Of a stretch of DNA of 64,000 nucleotides, positions 14,926 through 39,104 are shown in pieces. The notes beneath the pieces were generated by a model. It did no database searches. It was not told where the DNA came from and worked only from the letters and a program-made list of their open reading frames with translations. The position numbers were made by a program, and so were the translations under genes. This DNA comes from Portunus trituberculatus (taxonomy: Eukaryota > Arthropoda > Malacostraca > Decapoda > Portunidae). The stretch is from contig NC_059278.1 of the NCBI RefSeq assembly GCF_017591435.1, positions 13,824,956-13,888,955 of the forward strand. Reading direction: 5' to 3'. Within the stretch, counting starts at the first letter, position 1. Each line of letters begins with the position of its first letter.

Positions 14926-17900
14926 AGTTGTCCTGTGGCATCAAGCTGAGGGTGGAGCCAAATGAATTTCCACTGCGCAAGTATGTAGGAGAAAGCTTGA
15001 ACCTTACCTGCTCTGTGGACTATGAGCAAGATGAGGAGTCCAAGCCTGAAATAGCCTGGGTCATCCCTACCAACAAGTAAATACTGCATACTCCCTGTCT
15101 GCTTCTGTATATCCATCTACTTATGACCTGAACTCATAAGAGGAAGGTTTTAAGACATTTATCCCATTCTCTTGGCTAACTCTCTTAACCCAGTTTGGGG
15201 AGTGGCATCTCAGTGGGCCTTTTTCTTTAATAATTTTTTGTTGGCATTGACCTTTCCCTTCTTACACAAAAAATTAAATGAAATACTGATGACTGATAGA
15301 GCAGAATTTGTAGTTATAGGTGGCAGTTTAGCATTCCTTTGTGCTGTGCTTTATCTCAGGAGTTGTCTTGTGGAATATGTAGTTATGAATCCCGTACAGC
15401 ATTGTGCAGTTAAACAAGCAAGTGAAACACTCATCATACAGCACCAAATGATGACACTATGTTTGTTGCCTTACATATCCAGAGTAATGATAAATATTTT
15501 TGTTTTTTCATTTTGGTTCTTAGGGGACTGGCACTTCACTAGACTTTTTAGATGTATTATTTTTATGCTTTTGGCCAGTGCCTCTCTTGCACACACAAAT
15601 AGAAAAAAGAATTAATGAATAGATAGATTAATAAAAGAAAGATAATAAGCAAGGTAATGTTCCTGCAACAGTGAGGGTCGGGTGCACCAAATGGAGGCCA
15701 CACACATGCTGAGGGTGACCATCACAGACCTGAAGGAGACAGATGGCGGCAATTACACTTGCAGCCTCAAGCCGGATCTCATGAAGGCCAGCGTCACTGT
15801 GGTCATCCTGCCCCGTGAGTGCTTCCGACGACTGTTGTCTTCCCCTTTGTCAGTTCTTGGATGTTGTCCTTTCCTATATATCAAACTATTTAGTGTACAC
15901 TGTTGTTTGTATTTCCATGCTTTGTTTTATACTGTGTGGCAGATGTTTGTAAGTTTATTTAGTTTCAATTTATGGGTGATGAAATGCATATGAATATCAG
16001 AGTGCTCTTCAATACTTACAGGTGGTCAGATTTCCCATTGCTCATCGAATAAATTCAGCTGTGGGACCGGAGCATGTATTGCCATGCGCTACAAGTGTGA
16101 CGGTCGACCTGACTGTCAGAATGGCAGGGACGAGCTCCCTTCACTTTGTGGTGAGTAGCATTTGGTGCACTGATTATTGTACACCTTTTCATTTTACATG
16201 GGTAATTGTTTATTCCCTCCATTACTTCATGCCTTGATGTACTATTAAAATGTCCCAGTTTATTTTCCATTAATAATTCCTTCCTTTCATAAGTTTAAGC
16301 ATGATAAGAACTTTCATGAATTTAATCTGTTGTATCTTACATTGTTTTGATCTGCAGTGTTCACTGATAGTTTTTTTCCTGGATTTGAAATTTTCATGTG
16401 AAATATTTTGTATGTAATTTCTTTTTTATTTAGTGAATTGTTTTGACAGGGCCAGACCCATGTGCCTCAAAGCTCGCTTGTAACTTCAGCCGCTGCCTGG
16501 CCCATGACATGTGTTGCAAGGAAAGAGACAAGCACTATCCTGACTGTACCATAAGCCCTTCAATTGTATGTTGCCGGCAGCTGGTGAATCCTTGTAAGTG
16601 TTACATACATAACAGTACATGTATACGAACATATATCTGACATTTGATTTTGTTCTTATACACACCATGCCTCTCATTCTCTTGAAGCTCCAGTTACTCA
16701 TGTATTCCAGCATCAAATATTCATATCATTTTCAGATATCCTGGACCCAGATCTGCATTACAAGGACTACAAGCAGAGTCTCCAGCAACAAAGAAATCAA
16801 CAACCTGACTCAACATTGGTTATGGGTAAGAAGGCTGTTATTTTGAGGAGACAATATTAATTTCTGAACAGTAGACTTGAATAGAAAAATATTGAGCTGC
16901 AATGGGAAATATCATGAATTGTTAACATTTCTGTATTTGATTCAGAAGGTGGTTAGCATTGTCTCGTGGTTCAGAGTAGTCATCTCAAAATGCTGATGTA
17001 TATACCTGTTGATTTCACATTTCTTTGTTCCTCCAGTATTTTTATGTTGTTATTTTACATTGGGTTTATATGACTAACATCATTTTATTGAGTAGCATAT
17101 AGTCACCTAGTGTATTGAGCTCTATTTTTTTAGAGACTTTGATGTATCACGAAACCTCAACACATTTTTCCTCACCCCTGCAGAAGTTTGCTGCACAATG
17201 AAAATGTTGAGCAATTTTTTTTCAGCTTTCTTAGTTAGGAAAAAAGAAAATTTGCCAACGAAACCAAAATATCGCAAGAATGTTGCAGTGGTTTTATCAT
17301 AATGTCCCTAAGCTGTCTCTTGCCAAAGCCTGAACATGGTTTGCCCTTATACTTAGAAAAATAAAAGAAAAACTCAAGATGGTCACTGGCCATTTGGTAA
17401 CACGGTTAAGTCTCCATGCACTGAAAACATCTACGCTAGTCACAGCCGAGGATCAGTTATTGTTTTAGCGGCAAGAGACAATCTCATTATCAGACTTTTA
17501 TTTCTACTACTTAGAAGAAAAATAATCATACTGACTTTGGGTTTCAACAATTGAGGAACAAAATAATTTTTGTCCCTGGAATACAGATGATACTAAAGAC
17601 ACTTTGCACATATATAAGCTTAATTCTACCGTTAAAGCATTTATGCTGTAGACGAGGGGTTGAGTAACTTTTTCCTACAAAAGAATTTGTAGGAAAATTA
17701 ATTTACCCCTGACTTTGAAGTATGCCAGCATCTGATTTACTCATAAAATTCATGGATAATAAACACACAAAAATAAAAAGTAGGGATAATGTTTATTTAA
17801 AATCAATCATTAGGAAGTAAAAGTCTGTGTTTTGGCACAGAAATTTCACTCTTGGAAAAATCATAAGAAATTATGTATTTATATATGGAAATAAAGCAGT

Positions 17901-19552
17901 CACTCCTTTTGGCATAAAAATGGCACACTAGCACAATTATTGACTATTATGCTTTTCATATTCATACCAAAACAAAATAAGAAAATGTTTATTGAATCCA
18001 CTGTTATGGGGAAATAAATCCATTAGCCCCCAAATTTTTTAATGTACTTCATTTGGGATAATTTATCCCTGTTCCCCAACCCTGTTGTAGATACATGTTT
18101 GAAAATACTCAAGTTATTTTACTATCTTGGTAGATGATAATATGATATGCAAAAAATATATAGCATGCAGTAGACCAGTTTTTCTGTGAAGTATTATGAC
18201 ATGGCAACTTCAACTAAAGTCAGTGATATATCTCATGTGCAGGGGAAGTATTTTGGCTAATGTTTTGTGTGTTTATGTAGTAATTAACATCAGTGTTTAA
18301 GGTAATAATGTGAGCTATAGAAGGTTCAGATGTTATGAAAAGGAATGTAATAAAACTTCTGAGGAATTGTAAAATAAGAACAAAGGGAAGAGATGAAACA
18401 TTACATGAAAAGCAGTGTTATTATATCATTAGTTTTTAAACAATATCAGGATACATTGTATTAATTTTCTAGTACTTCAGAAAATTTAAAGCACAGGTCT
18501 TCTTTATGTGACAGTGAAAAATCATATTTCTCCATAACAGGTTGTATAGTGGCAGTGGCAAACCTGGTAACAGTGGCCATCATTGTTGGGGTGCGATATC
18601 ACCTGTGGCGATCAAATGGCATTTCATCGCGGCCACATTACCGACTCAGTCGACTGCGATCAGCAACGCTCCGTCCATTTGGCTGGGGCTCCTCCCTCTC
18701 ACCTCCATCAACCACAGACCAGTATCAGTTAAGGGCAGCTGACACACTCTACTCAAGGAGGATTCCTAGTCTTCGCTCAGACTTGCTGGCTCCTGAGATT
18801 GTCCAGGAGCAGCGGCAACAGTGCTCACGCCAGCAGCGGCAGTTCAGTGGTGGTGTGGTGCTATGTCCTCCCTCACATTCCCAGCCCCCTCAATACTCCC
18901 AGTTGCCAACTAACCCCCAGGGACCACCTCCTTCCTACCACCAAGTAAGCAATACTATTGGGTAACTTTATTGTGAAAAATGTTTGCTCTTTATGCTCTG
19001 CAAAGTCCTTGATACTAAAGCTTTACTGGAACCTTCTGTCAGTTAGAGATTTACAATAGAAATCCATCTGCCATATGATTTTCAGCTTATTCGTTTTCTT
19101 AATAATTTCTAAGTTATGTTATACTTTTACACAGTATATTTTCATATGTGCTTATCTTTTCATGTTCATGTTAATCTTCATGAATTTCTTCTGTTTTTAG
19201 ACACATCCAAGTCCAGGACGCATATTTGTATTTTATTTTCCATTTACGTGTCCTCTCCACTTCCATTACTTGTCTTGCAGAAAAGTAATGATCTGCAATC
19301 TTCTTGCAGGTTGTGGGAGCACCTCCTCCTCCCTACTGCTCCCGAGATGATCTCACCCCAGGGGGCTTGGGTGACAACTCTCCCCTGGCCATCCTGACAC
19401 CCCTCCTCCCCTCAAACTTCCAAAACAATAACAATGGAGACATCAATGGTAATAACACCACACATCTCACAGTGGTACACAATCACAACTCTGACAGTGC
19501 AGCAGCTGCCTCCACCTCCCACCAAGCACCACCTCAAGCAAGGAACAAGTAA
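14926..19552 (+). CDS. Ig-like / LDL-receptor class A single-pass membrane protein with PPxY tail (5' partial)
   Basis: Seven exons with GT/AG borders and consistent phase: 14926-15076, 15672-15814, 16022-16150, 16450-16593, 16736-16825, 18541-18944, 19310-19552 (stop TAA). Exons 1-2 make one Ig-like domain (GESLNLTCSVDY, then EIAWV, LKETDGGNYTC). Exon 3 is an LDL-receptor class A repeat (CSSNKFSCGTGACI, KCDGRPDCQNGRDE). Exon 4 is Cys-rich (CNFSRCLAHDMCCKERDKH, VCCRQL), possibly another disulfide module. Exon 6 holds a hydrophobic helix (IVAVANLVTVAIIVGV) followed by basic residues, so type I topology. The tail has PPPSYHQ, whose PPSY is a PPxY motif, and exon 7 has APPPPYC (PPPY). Such motifs bind WW domains of NEDD4-family ubiquitin ligases; LDLa proteins with this tail (LDLRAD3/4, PMEPA1) are known, but the Ig domain is not part of them. 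No signal-peptide exon was found; it should lie upstream. I do not recognise a named orthologue. Confidence 0.8.
15090..15610 (+). repeat. Jockey-like LINE 3' ends in intron 1
   Basis: 15090-15275 and about 15525-15600 match the LINE 3' region (catttatcccattctcttgg, ggcatctcagtgggcc). The 147-codon open frame here is therefore retroposon sequence, not an exon. Confidence 0.65.
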
Positions 19553-22500
19553 GACATCTCTTACTGGTGGTCATTACTCTTCTGTGATTGTGGAGTAATC
19601 TTATTGTTAATGTTAGTTGGACCTATGTTGTGACTCAGTGGAACCTGTACGTACAAGTACTATGCAGCTAACAAATTACATATAGGTGTTTGATATGGTT
19701 TATGGATAGCTAATTAGGCACACATTTTATTGGATTGCTTCATTATAATGCAGTCTAACATACTGCATGTATCATACTGTAGTGAATACATGGAGTTGTA
19801 TCTCCACATTCTTTTCTAACGAATGCTGGCTAATCCAAGGCAGGTTTTGGAAATAACTGTCCTTCAGAGAGACTGCTTTACATGCTGTGAGGTTATAGGG
19901 AGCTTTAGGTTTAAGGGTAATAATGGAGAAGTGTTATCATGATCATGTTATCTGTAATTGACATGGCGAGTGCAGGAACTGTGGAATATAAAGGTTAAGA
20001 AGAGAATTTGTGGACAGACTCTGATGTGGCATATTGCTGTCATGACAAACTTGATTGTCTAACATTTTTCACCATTACTTAAGAAATGTCTTTGGTGTTC
20101 ATTGAGGAAAACAATAAAAAATATTATATTGGATTCAGAGTGCAAATGTGCATAATTCATCAAATTGTCCTTATCTTTTTGACAGTGAGGGCTTCCTAAT
20201 GGTAAGATAACACACTTTGTCAAATTCACCTTTATGCTATATTTTCTTTAGATAAATAACTGCATTCCAATTTTTAGCTTACTGTAGACAAGTTGTGAGA
20301 ATCATAAAAAAACTATCTCTTTTATTCTGTTTAAGCAAACTGTTTCAGTTTACAGATGAAACACAAATGTATGTTACACTTTGCCCCCACATTTAGAGTG
20401 TGTCACAAGCTGCCAGTGTTCAAGGCAGCTTTGTGATATTTAAAGATACAACAGTGGTTCACTTTTTATATGTTATGAATAACATGTTTGTGCAGATGTA
20501 TCATCAGTATTATTACTAGATAACAAAACTGAAGCTTTCTTAGGAAAGAAGTGAGGCAGTTAATAGAATAAAATATTCTAATTATATTTTTATGAGTCAC
20601 ATTGGCAGCTTGAGCTATGAGGACCAGGATCTGGTTGTGCCAAACCCCTGAAGTGCTGCTGTTGTTTTTTATAGATAGTACAGTAATCTCTCCAGTATCC
20701 ATCTCAGATTGTCTCTGGTAGGTCTGGAAGTCTGGAAGACAGAAGAGCACCTTCGATGCAACTCAAAGTGTGACAGGTCCAGAGAAGAAGGAAGCTGGTG
20801 TGGAAGTATGACAACATCTGAATATTGATGAGTCTGATTATTGATATTGATCAGCCAGATATTAGAGGGATTACTGTACATATTTTACATATATATCAAG
20901 TAGCTCATATTATATTCATGTACACATTTGCCCCAAGTATTTTAATCTCATCACTTTGTATTGGGGTGAATATGTAGTCTAATGCTGTGTAGATCTTGTT
21001 GACCTTGAAAGGATGAACATATGTAGAATGAATCACGATATTATTGAGGTTTTGTTTCACTATGCACAGGAAGCTGCAGGGAAAGCTGGATGCACATGTG
21101 ATTGCTAGAGTCATTTGGCTTATGTTTTGTTATTTACCTACTCAAAATCAATAAGAATACAACATGATTTGTTTTTCTGAGGAACTAGCTTAACAGGAGG
21201 ATATTTTATGTTGTGCTGCATTGTCCTGTATCAAAAGCTTCTGATGTATTTGTGGTCCAGACAGATAATTAGGCTTCATCAAGATACAGTTAGCCAAACT
21301 CCAGAACATTTCTCTGTTGTTTAAGTTGGATTTGTTATGTGTGTTTATGTATCTGATTCTCTGCAGCGGACAGTGCATTTATCTTTTAGAATGTATAGCT
21401 TATTTTATTTCTCATGCACTTTGTCATATACTCAATATTGGTGACAATTTTCATCTGGAGAAACCATTGCTTATGTACGTACAAAAAGTATGTGTATATA
21501 TGTTCAGAACCTGCAATAATCATCACAGCTGTAGTATAGTGTGTCAGATTACACAGACTAACTAATTGTAACTTTTGTTGTTATCGTTGGTGAGGCAGCT
21601 GAGGAACATCTTAGGTGTGTGTTTGTGCTTCTACATGTGAACGGGTACAGACAGCTGTTGTGTTCCAGATTTGATACAACTGCATGACAGTTCACAATGA
21701 GCCATCAGACACTCTTGGACTTATATAGCTGAGATACAAAGTGCACAACAATACTTCTTGCACTAGAACAACCTCAAACACAGTTATTATAATAGAAGAA
21801 TTAGCAAAAATGTCATTTGTGAAGTAGCCGAGTGAAAGCATATCATAAGATGATTTGGATAGGCTTTATAGAGTCATGTAAATGATGGTAACTTTCATAA
21901 CGTGTAAGGGAAGATAAAAAGAAAATGGGAGATCAAAGGAAGAAATGAGACTGCACAAAAAAACTTTGCAGCTAGTTCATAAGGCTGTTGGTATTTTGTG
22001 GTCCTCTCTTGAAGGAATTGTCTTTAGGAAGTGTAAGTGAAAGGCACTTGACCCTCAATCTTATACTAGGCAAGTTAAAGAATCAGACACTAGCACATGA
22101 CTGCATCTCTTAAGTGTATAGTGACAGACAAAAAATTAAGCCTCAAATTAGAAACTATTGTGATTAGTAAGCATAAAAGTAGCTGGCAGTCTGACTTTAG
22201 GGTTGTGTACTGAGCAGATTAGGGAATCTGGCTCAGATTTAACTTTAGCCCAGGACTGTGCATCTTTCTCTCGTAGTGACTGTGTGCAGTGTGATTTGAC
22301 TCAGTGTCCTGCATCCCACTCCTCAGCCAGCCCTTACTCATACAAAGCTCAAATGCAGTTGTTGACTTGCTTCAGTGTTCATGAGTGTGTTAAGACTTAA
22401 ATTGCGCACCTCGTACTTTGCTTTGCGCCTTTCCATGCGAGCATAATTCATCCCTGTGTTGTGTGTGTTGGAGTAATGAGTGGGTTCTTAGGTATTAAAT

Positions 22501-24507
22501 GTTCTCATAGCTTAGGTGTTTAGGAGGATGGAATGGGGAATTGTAATGCATGTTTATTCTTGTCATTTTATACCCTCGTTCAGAGTATCCCTTCACAGGT
22601 GATCCAAGACTTGGACTGTATGTAGTGGTAAAGGCTGGTCCAGTGTCACTGAAATTCATTGTCGTCAAACCTGTGCAATTCTGTGCCAAATACGTGATAA
22701 TTTTCAACATTTTTTGTAATGTTGCATGAATTAATAGTGCCAAGTGTGAGGCATTTTGTTGTCAAATATTTTTGTTTTATATATTGTTAAATACATAAAA
22801 TTGACAAAACATTTTATTTTTCACCCAATTTTTTCTTGGAAAGTTGACAAATGCCAGATTCCTTTTTGTATGTTTTAATTGGATTTTCTGAGGCAATCTT
22901 GGCACCATTTTTAATGCAGTTTTTTTTTTTTTTTTTTTTTTTTTCCGTAGCACTAGTAGTAGTAGTAGTATGACTACACCAAATTTTTCCCTCCCCCAGA
23001 GACTGGAGGAAAAATTGTTACAGATATATTTTCTTACTTCAGGTTTAGCATGTAAGTAACATCACTGGATATGGATTTCTGCTGTGTCCACATAGCCTAT
23101 ATATATTGTAAATAAGAAAGGATTTAGTGAAGAAAATTTCTTCTATATTTCATGATACTCTTTTTACAAAACTCTTGTCTTGTCTCTGAAAGAGATAAAC
23201 AGGAGAACACGTCACCACACTTCGCAGTGCTGCTGACGCTAACACTTGCTGTAGTACTCCTGTTGTGGCGCCAATACAGATCACATGCAGTGGTTTTACA
23301 AAGCTTCTATATTTCTGCATTCCCTTAACCTTTCTTCAAACTGGGCAGTATCAAAAGTGTGAAGGTTGTGCAGGGGAAGGAGAAAAGTGCAATGGGCATC
23401 TTGAGAGAAGACATTTTGAGGAATTATTAGCTTGCGACAATATTCTGTAATGATATTTCTTCCCATAATAAACTACTTTATGTTTAGTCTACATCACCTC
23501 CCATTTTTAGCTTCAAAATAATGTTCTAGTAACTATCAAGTAATGAAATGTGCAACTTGTTACTAGTTGCTAGCATTTTGATGGTTAGCATAAACAAAGC
23601 AATTTGATTTTATTCTTAATCTTATAATTCATGGAGGGGAGTCAAAGATTTTCCTTGATTCACCTTTTGTTTCAGCAGCATCAACCTGAGGAGAAAGGTT
23701 TGGTTAGCACTTGTCTGTATGTAATGGGTACAGAGTTTCGAACTAACCACTTCCATCAAAGCCTCTGTGATGTCACTCCACCGGTAAAGAATAAGGTCCG
23801 CTACTATGGATTAGGTGGCTATGCCCAGCTTGGCATTGCACCACAAGAAGCATTGTATGGTAGTGATATGTGCGCTGAGAATGTGGCTCAGCAGCCTCAT
23901 GCCACTAATGTCGACGCGCTTTAAATTTAACCTGACAACAGGTTCGCAGTTCAACACCATGAAGGAGTCGCATTGATGTTTAGTCACATCAAGGAGCGTG
24001 CAGCCTGTCTTATTGACGTGACTGAGGCCTCCAAAACTTCAAATACAAAATCTTTCAGGAGTTTGTGCCATGAGATGAATGACTAGACTAGTTGGCTCAG
24101 AGGACTGTGTTCAATAAGGAAGTGTGGTAGCTATGCAAGAAATAATAACTTATGTTCTGGAAATAATGACTAATACACTTCTCCCCTAAGGCTGTGTCCC
24201 AAAAAATACTTGTGCCATATTTCAACTACATTTAGCATACCCATTAGCAAGTACTTACTGTTTCCAAGTGGGCTTAAGTTATTCTGTACTCTATGTACGT
24301 ACATGTATACGTCAACTTCACCAGACATGTTAGCAGCAGAGCAACATTGTTGAGTGTTGTTGCTGCGACCTGCCTAGACAATTAATGACAACAGGCTTTG
24401 CCCTGTCGCTCATCTTGAACACCTAATTCCTGAATAAACTTTTTTTGAAAGTTGTGACAAAGGTCTGTCGGCACAAAAAATCTTTGACAGATAATATACA
24501 TGTATCT
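19553..24507. other. Convergent intergenic region / probable long 3' UTR
   Basis: No supported gene. The plus-strand receptor gene and the minus-strand ADGF-1 converge here. AATAAA-type signals occur on the plus strand near 20112, 23466 and 24433, any of which could end the receptor transcript. A T-run (22919-22944) and tagtagtag tract lie in the middle. Short frames (e.g. 23631-23924) show no recognised domain. Confidence 0.5.
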
Positions 24508-35640
<11,133 letters not shown>

Positions 35641-35760
35641 GTACAGCTACGCGCCTCCACTGTAATGACGCGGACGCACCACAACCCTTCACTTATCAAG
35701 TGCCGTGGACAGCTTCACTAGAGTAAGGGAGCGAGTTGACTTGCTCGGGACGCAGTACTG
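35641..35760 (-). promoter_or_regulatory. ADGF-1 5' flank / proximal promoter, conserved with ADGF-2
   Basis: About 100 bp upstream of the start codon are nearly identical to 53804-53935. The block includes TGATAAG on the minus strand (plus-strand cttatca, 35692-35698), a match to the GATA-factor consensus, 52 bp before the ATG. Promoter role is inferred from conservation and position; no TATA box is evident. Confidence 0.5.
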
Positions 35761-37766
35761 CTGTATCAGTGCCAAGGACAGGCGAACCCGCCGTCTGACT
35801 TGGCTCTCGTTTATCATATAATTGGTGTCATCACTTGTGTTTGCATCAATGACCGACTAAGAAGGGTCACAACATTCGCTACGCGTGTGAAGAGAGTTGC
35901 ACCATGGCAGGCTGCCCTCGCCAACAACACTCACTCAGGTCAACAGACGTAGGTATAGCTGCAGCAGGTTATCGCTACACTTCTAACCTGCAGGGCGTGT
36001 CATGTCAAACATGTCATTTCATGAAACACGCCTGAGGCAACAATGCTACGTCTTAAACCATTTGACCTGCCTATTTTTTTTTTTTTTTTTCTTCCCATAT
36101 CTGCCATCTGTAAGCTGCCTATCAAGTGGACCGTGAACAGAATGTGTGCACCCCACCTCCCTCCATAAACCGTACTCGAGGCAGCTGCTCCACTTCCCTC
36201 CACCTTCTTATCAGGCTGAGTGTCCCCACATGACCTACTGGGACAAGGCAGCCTTCACGCCGAGGTCCTGACAGCGAGCAGGCTGGAATCAATGCTAAGA
36301 ACGCTTTTATGTATGTACTGTATACTTCAAGTCATTCACTCATTTTCTCCGACTTCGGTCAGTAGAACACCAGCGTCCCTCTCACACTCATCTACTAACT
36401 GATATTGGGCCGTGGAAAAAGAAAAGAAAAAAGAAAATGCATCACTGGTGGACAAGCAGTGAGCGTATCTCAGTACTCATTTGTCTCGCACACTATCTCT
36501 TGGTAAGTAGGCAACAATATGAGAACCAATCGGTATTAAAAACTTCACATCCAAAGCAGCTTGTTAACTGTTACTAAAATCAATGAAACGTCCTTGAAAA
36601 TGCAAATACTCGTAATTCTTATTGAAGGCGGTTCTCAGGATACAAGACATTCTTGAAATCGCAAATGATATACACTGAAGCGTCGGTTAAACCGTCACAA
36701 ACTCATAAAAAATCCTTGTAAATTTCAAATTGCACCATAAAAAACATGTTTGACTATTGATTAGATTATGAAGTCCATGAACAGTATCACAAAACTTTGT
36801 GGTCCTGATAACTTCCATCACAACTTGATAGACTTTCATTATAACCATGAAAATAACTAAATAGTGAATATGAAAACCCAATTCTTAATAAACCTTTGAG
36901 CTTATCATATTATAAACAAAGAAATAATAATAAAACGATAAATAAAACCCCCGTGTAAATGCCAGTGACTTTCATTACAGCCCACCAAATCAAGATCACT
37001 AGAGAATCTAAATACGAACAAACCTGAACGCTAACCATTAAAACCTACTACGCGATCGCCAGAATATTTTCCCAGGGCTTATAAGGATCCAACAGTTAAG
37101 GCCAGAATATACAGAAGTCTTGAAAAGATCCAACAGTTTCCACCACTACAACAAACTTGACGTATTGCACCGAAACTTGGCAAAATACGATGGAATCGTT
37201 GACTAGAATCGGCAGTGAGGATCAGCCACCAACAGGAAGAGCCTCCTACCTTGTCAGAGGGTGCCGCGGTGCGTGGGAGTGGCGGCGTGTGTGAGCGGTG
37301 GATGACATGTTGGCGTTGCCCAGGGCTCCCAGATTTCTTGGTCGAACTTATCGTACTGAACCACCTAAAATGATCATATTTCAAGAAAGGATATTGTACA
37401 CCGACCTTGATTCACTCACTCAGTGTGATCGATTTCGTTGTTCCAACACATTTTAAAGCTCTGCTATTAATTAAAGACAAAACAAAGATATTCGTGAACA
37501 CGAAATCTCAATAACGTTGATTTGCATCTAGTTAAAAATGTGATATGTAGATCTACCGTATTGCAATTCACTACACACAACAGAGCCAATTGTGTTCTTT
37601 TACGTCAGTTTTTCAATCAAGAACAGCTATGGGCCATTTGTAAGTTTACAGTTCACTGAACAGGATTGCTAAGGCCTGACAACGAGGGATGCTCAGATCA
37701 GAAAAGACAAAAAAAATGCTGTCATAGATGATTCTGCAATAAAGGAATATATATTTCACAAAAACC
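35761..37766. other. Intergenic between the two ADGF genes; no gene seen
   Basis: AT-rich. Eroded MITE-B-like phrases occur near 36550-36720. A GC-rich block at 37250-37325 contains on the minus strand an ATG-led 62-nt frame ending at GTAGGAGG, which could be a small exon but has no partner. Confidence 0.35.
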
Positions 37767-38000
37767 ACCGTGACATGTTGCCCGCCCCCATGTACATTGT
37801 ATTGGGATCGGAAAGAAAGTATCACGAGAAAAAATAACGGAAAAAAGAAACAATTTTTCCTAGGAAATAAGATATCAGGAAAAAAAGTCACAGTACTAAT
37901 TTCATTTAGGGAAAAAAGTAACAGAAGCCATTCCTGAAGATAAAAAAGAAGTAATAAGCCATTCCTGAAGATAAATACAAAAGGAAGTACTGTTAGTCCT

Positions 38001-38078
38001 GGTTGGGTTTGGTTAGGTTAGGTTAGGTTGGATTAGGTTGGGTTGTGTTGGGTGTAGGTTAGGTTAGGTTAGGTTAGG
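38001..38078. repeat. Interstitial TTAGG repeats
   Basis: Several uninterrupted ggtta units on both sides of degenerate ones. TTAGG is the usual arthropod telomere unit. Confidence 0.75.
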
Positions 38079-38256
38079 CATACACGGTGCACACCACGAT
38101 GAGGCCTGCGTGGGGAGAGAGGTGTTCAGATGTGTATCGTCTTTTTGGGATCTCCTTTTTTGCAACATTTCACCCTATTTCTACTACTTTCTGAATTACA
38201 TGTTTTTTTTTTTTTAATCATGTTTTTTTAGTTTCAGTGACAGATTAACAAGATTT

Positions 38257-38327
38257 CTACATTACCAATGGGAGAAACATCCTTGAGAGAATCGTGTTTT
38301 CAAGGGTGTTTCTCCCGTTGGTAATGT
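38257..38327. repeat. Inverted repeat, 30-bp arms
   Basis: Arms 38257-38286 and 38299-38327 pair with about three mismatches (acattaccaatgggagaaac / gtttctcccgttggtaatgt). Each arm resembles the MITE-B interior, so two copies joined head to head. Confidence 0.75.
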
Positions 38328-38334
38328 AAAAGTC

Positions 38335-38462
38335 CCCTTCATCTTCACTATTAGAGTAGCGAACACTTATCTTCACTATTAGAGTGGTATATACTTATCT
38401 TCACCATTAGAGAGGAGTGCACTCATCTTCACTATTAACGCTTATCTTCACTATTAGAGTGA
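38335..38462. repeat. Minisatellite, unit about 36 bp
   Basis: Three to four units containing cttatcttcactattagag. Confidence 0.8.
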
Positions 38463-38771
38463 GGAAAAAAAAAAACGATATCACTCAATACTTTTGTTAC
38501 TTTTTCCTGTTACAAAAACTTTTGTCTTGTTACTTTTTTTCTTGTTACTATTTTTCGCTACTTTTTGTCCTTTTACTTTTTTTCCTGATACTTTCTGTCC
38601 AACAATCGCATTGTATAGGCCAACATGCCCATTGTATGCTGCCAGACTTCCAACTCTTGATACAATGAGTTTTTAGGAAGAAATATGACTTTACATTATT
38701 TCTTCATGGCCATGACCGGGGTGAGCATGGTGTGTCACCAGGCCAGGACGGCGCGGGAGGCAAGGCCAAAG

Positions 38772-38773
<2 letters not shown>

Positions 38774-38832
<59 letters not shown>

Positions 38833-38931
38833 AAAAAGCTCTGGTTTTTAAAGGCAAGCCGCAGATAAACAACTCTATATACTCTAATATCATATTTGTA
38901 ATCATCTGTATACTATAATTATATGTTTCAA

Positions 38932-38993
<62 letters not shown>

Positions 38994-39042
38994 ATGGTTA
39001 TATTCGTAAAAGGATGGATACTGATACTAGATTGCAGCTGTT

Positions 39043-39102
<60 letters not shown>
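38774..39102. repeat. Three CT/GA microsatellites
   Basis: (CT)n at 38774-38827 and 38935-38991, (GA)n at 39043-39102, separated by about 110 and 50 bp. No gene between them. Confidence 0.95.

Positions 39103-39104
<2 letters not shown>

Larger units (their letters stand above)
37767..38645. mobile_element. Possible fold-back element with inverted arms
   Basis: The sequence at 37767-37870 resembles the reverse complement of 38490-38645 (shared catgttg, acattgta-like and agaaagtatca, then repeated gaaaaaagtaac phrases). Between the arms lie a TTAGG tract, two inverted MITE-B pieces and a 36-bp minisatellite. No target duplication was located. Confidence 0.35.

Noticed and set aside
15172..15615. 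147-codon plus-strand frame with hydrophobic stretches
   Set aside because: Lies in an intron of the receptor gene and overlaps LINE 3' sequence.
23631..23924. 97-codon plus-strand frame (MEGSQRFSLIHLLFQQ...)
   Set aside because: No domain, splice support or repeat family recognised; left as unannotated sequence in the convergent intergenic region.
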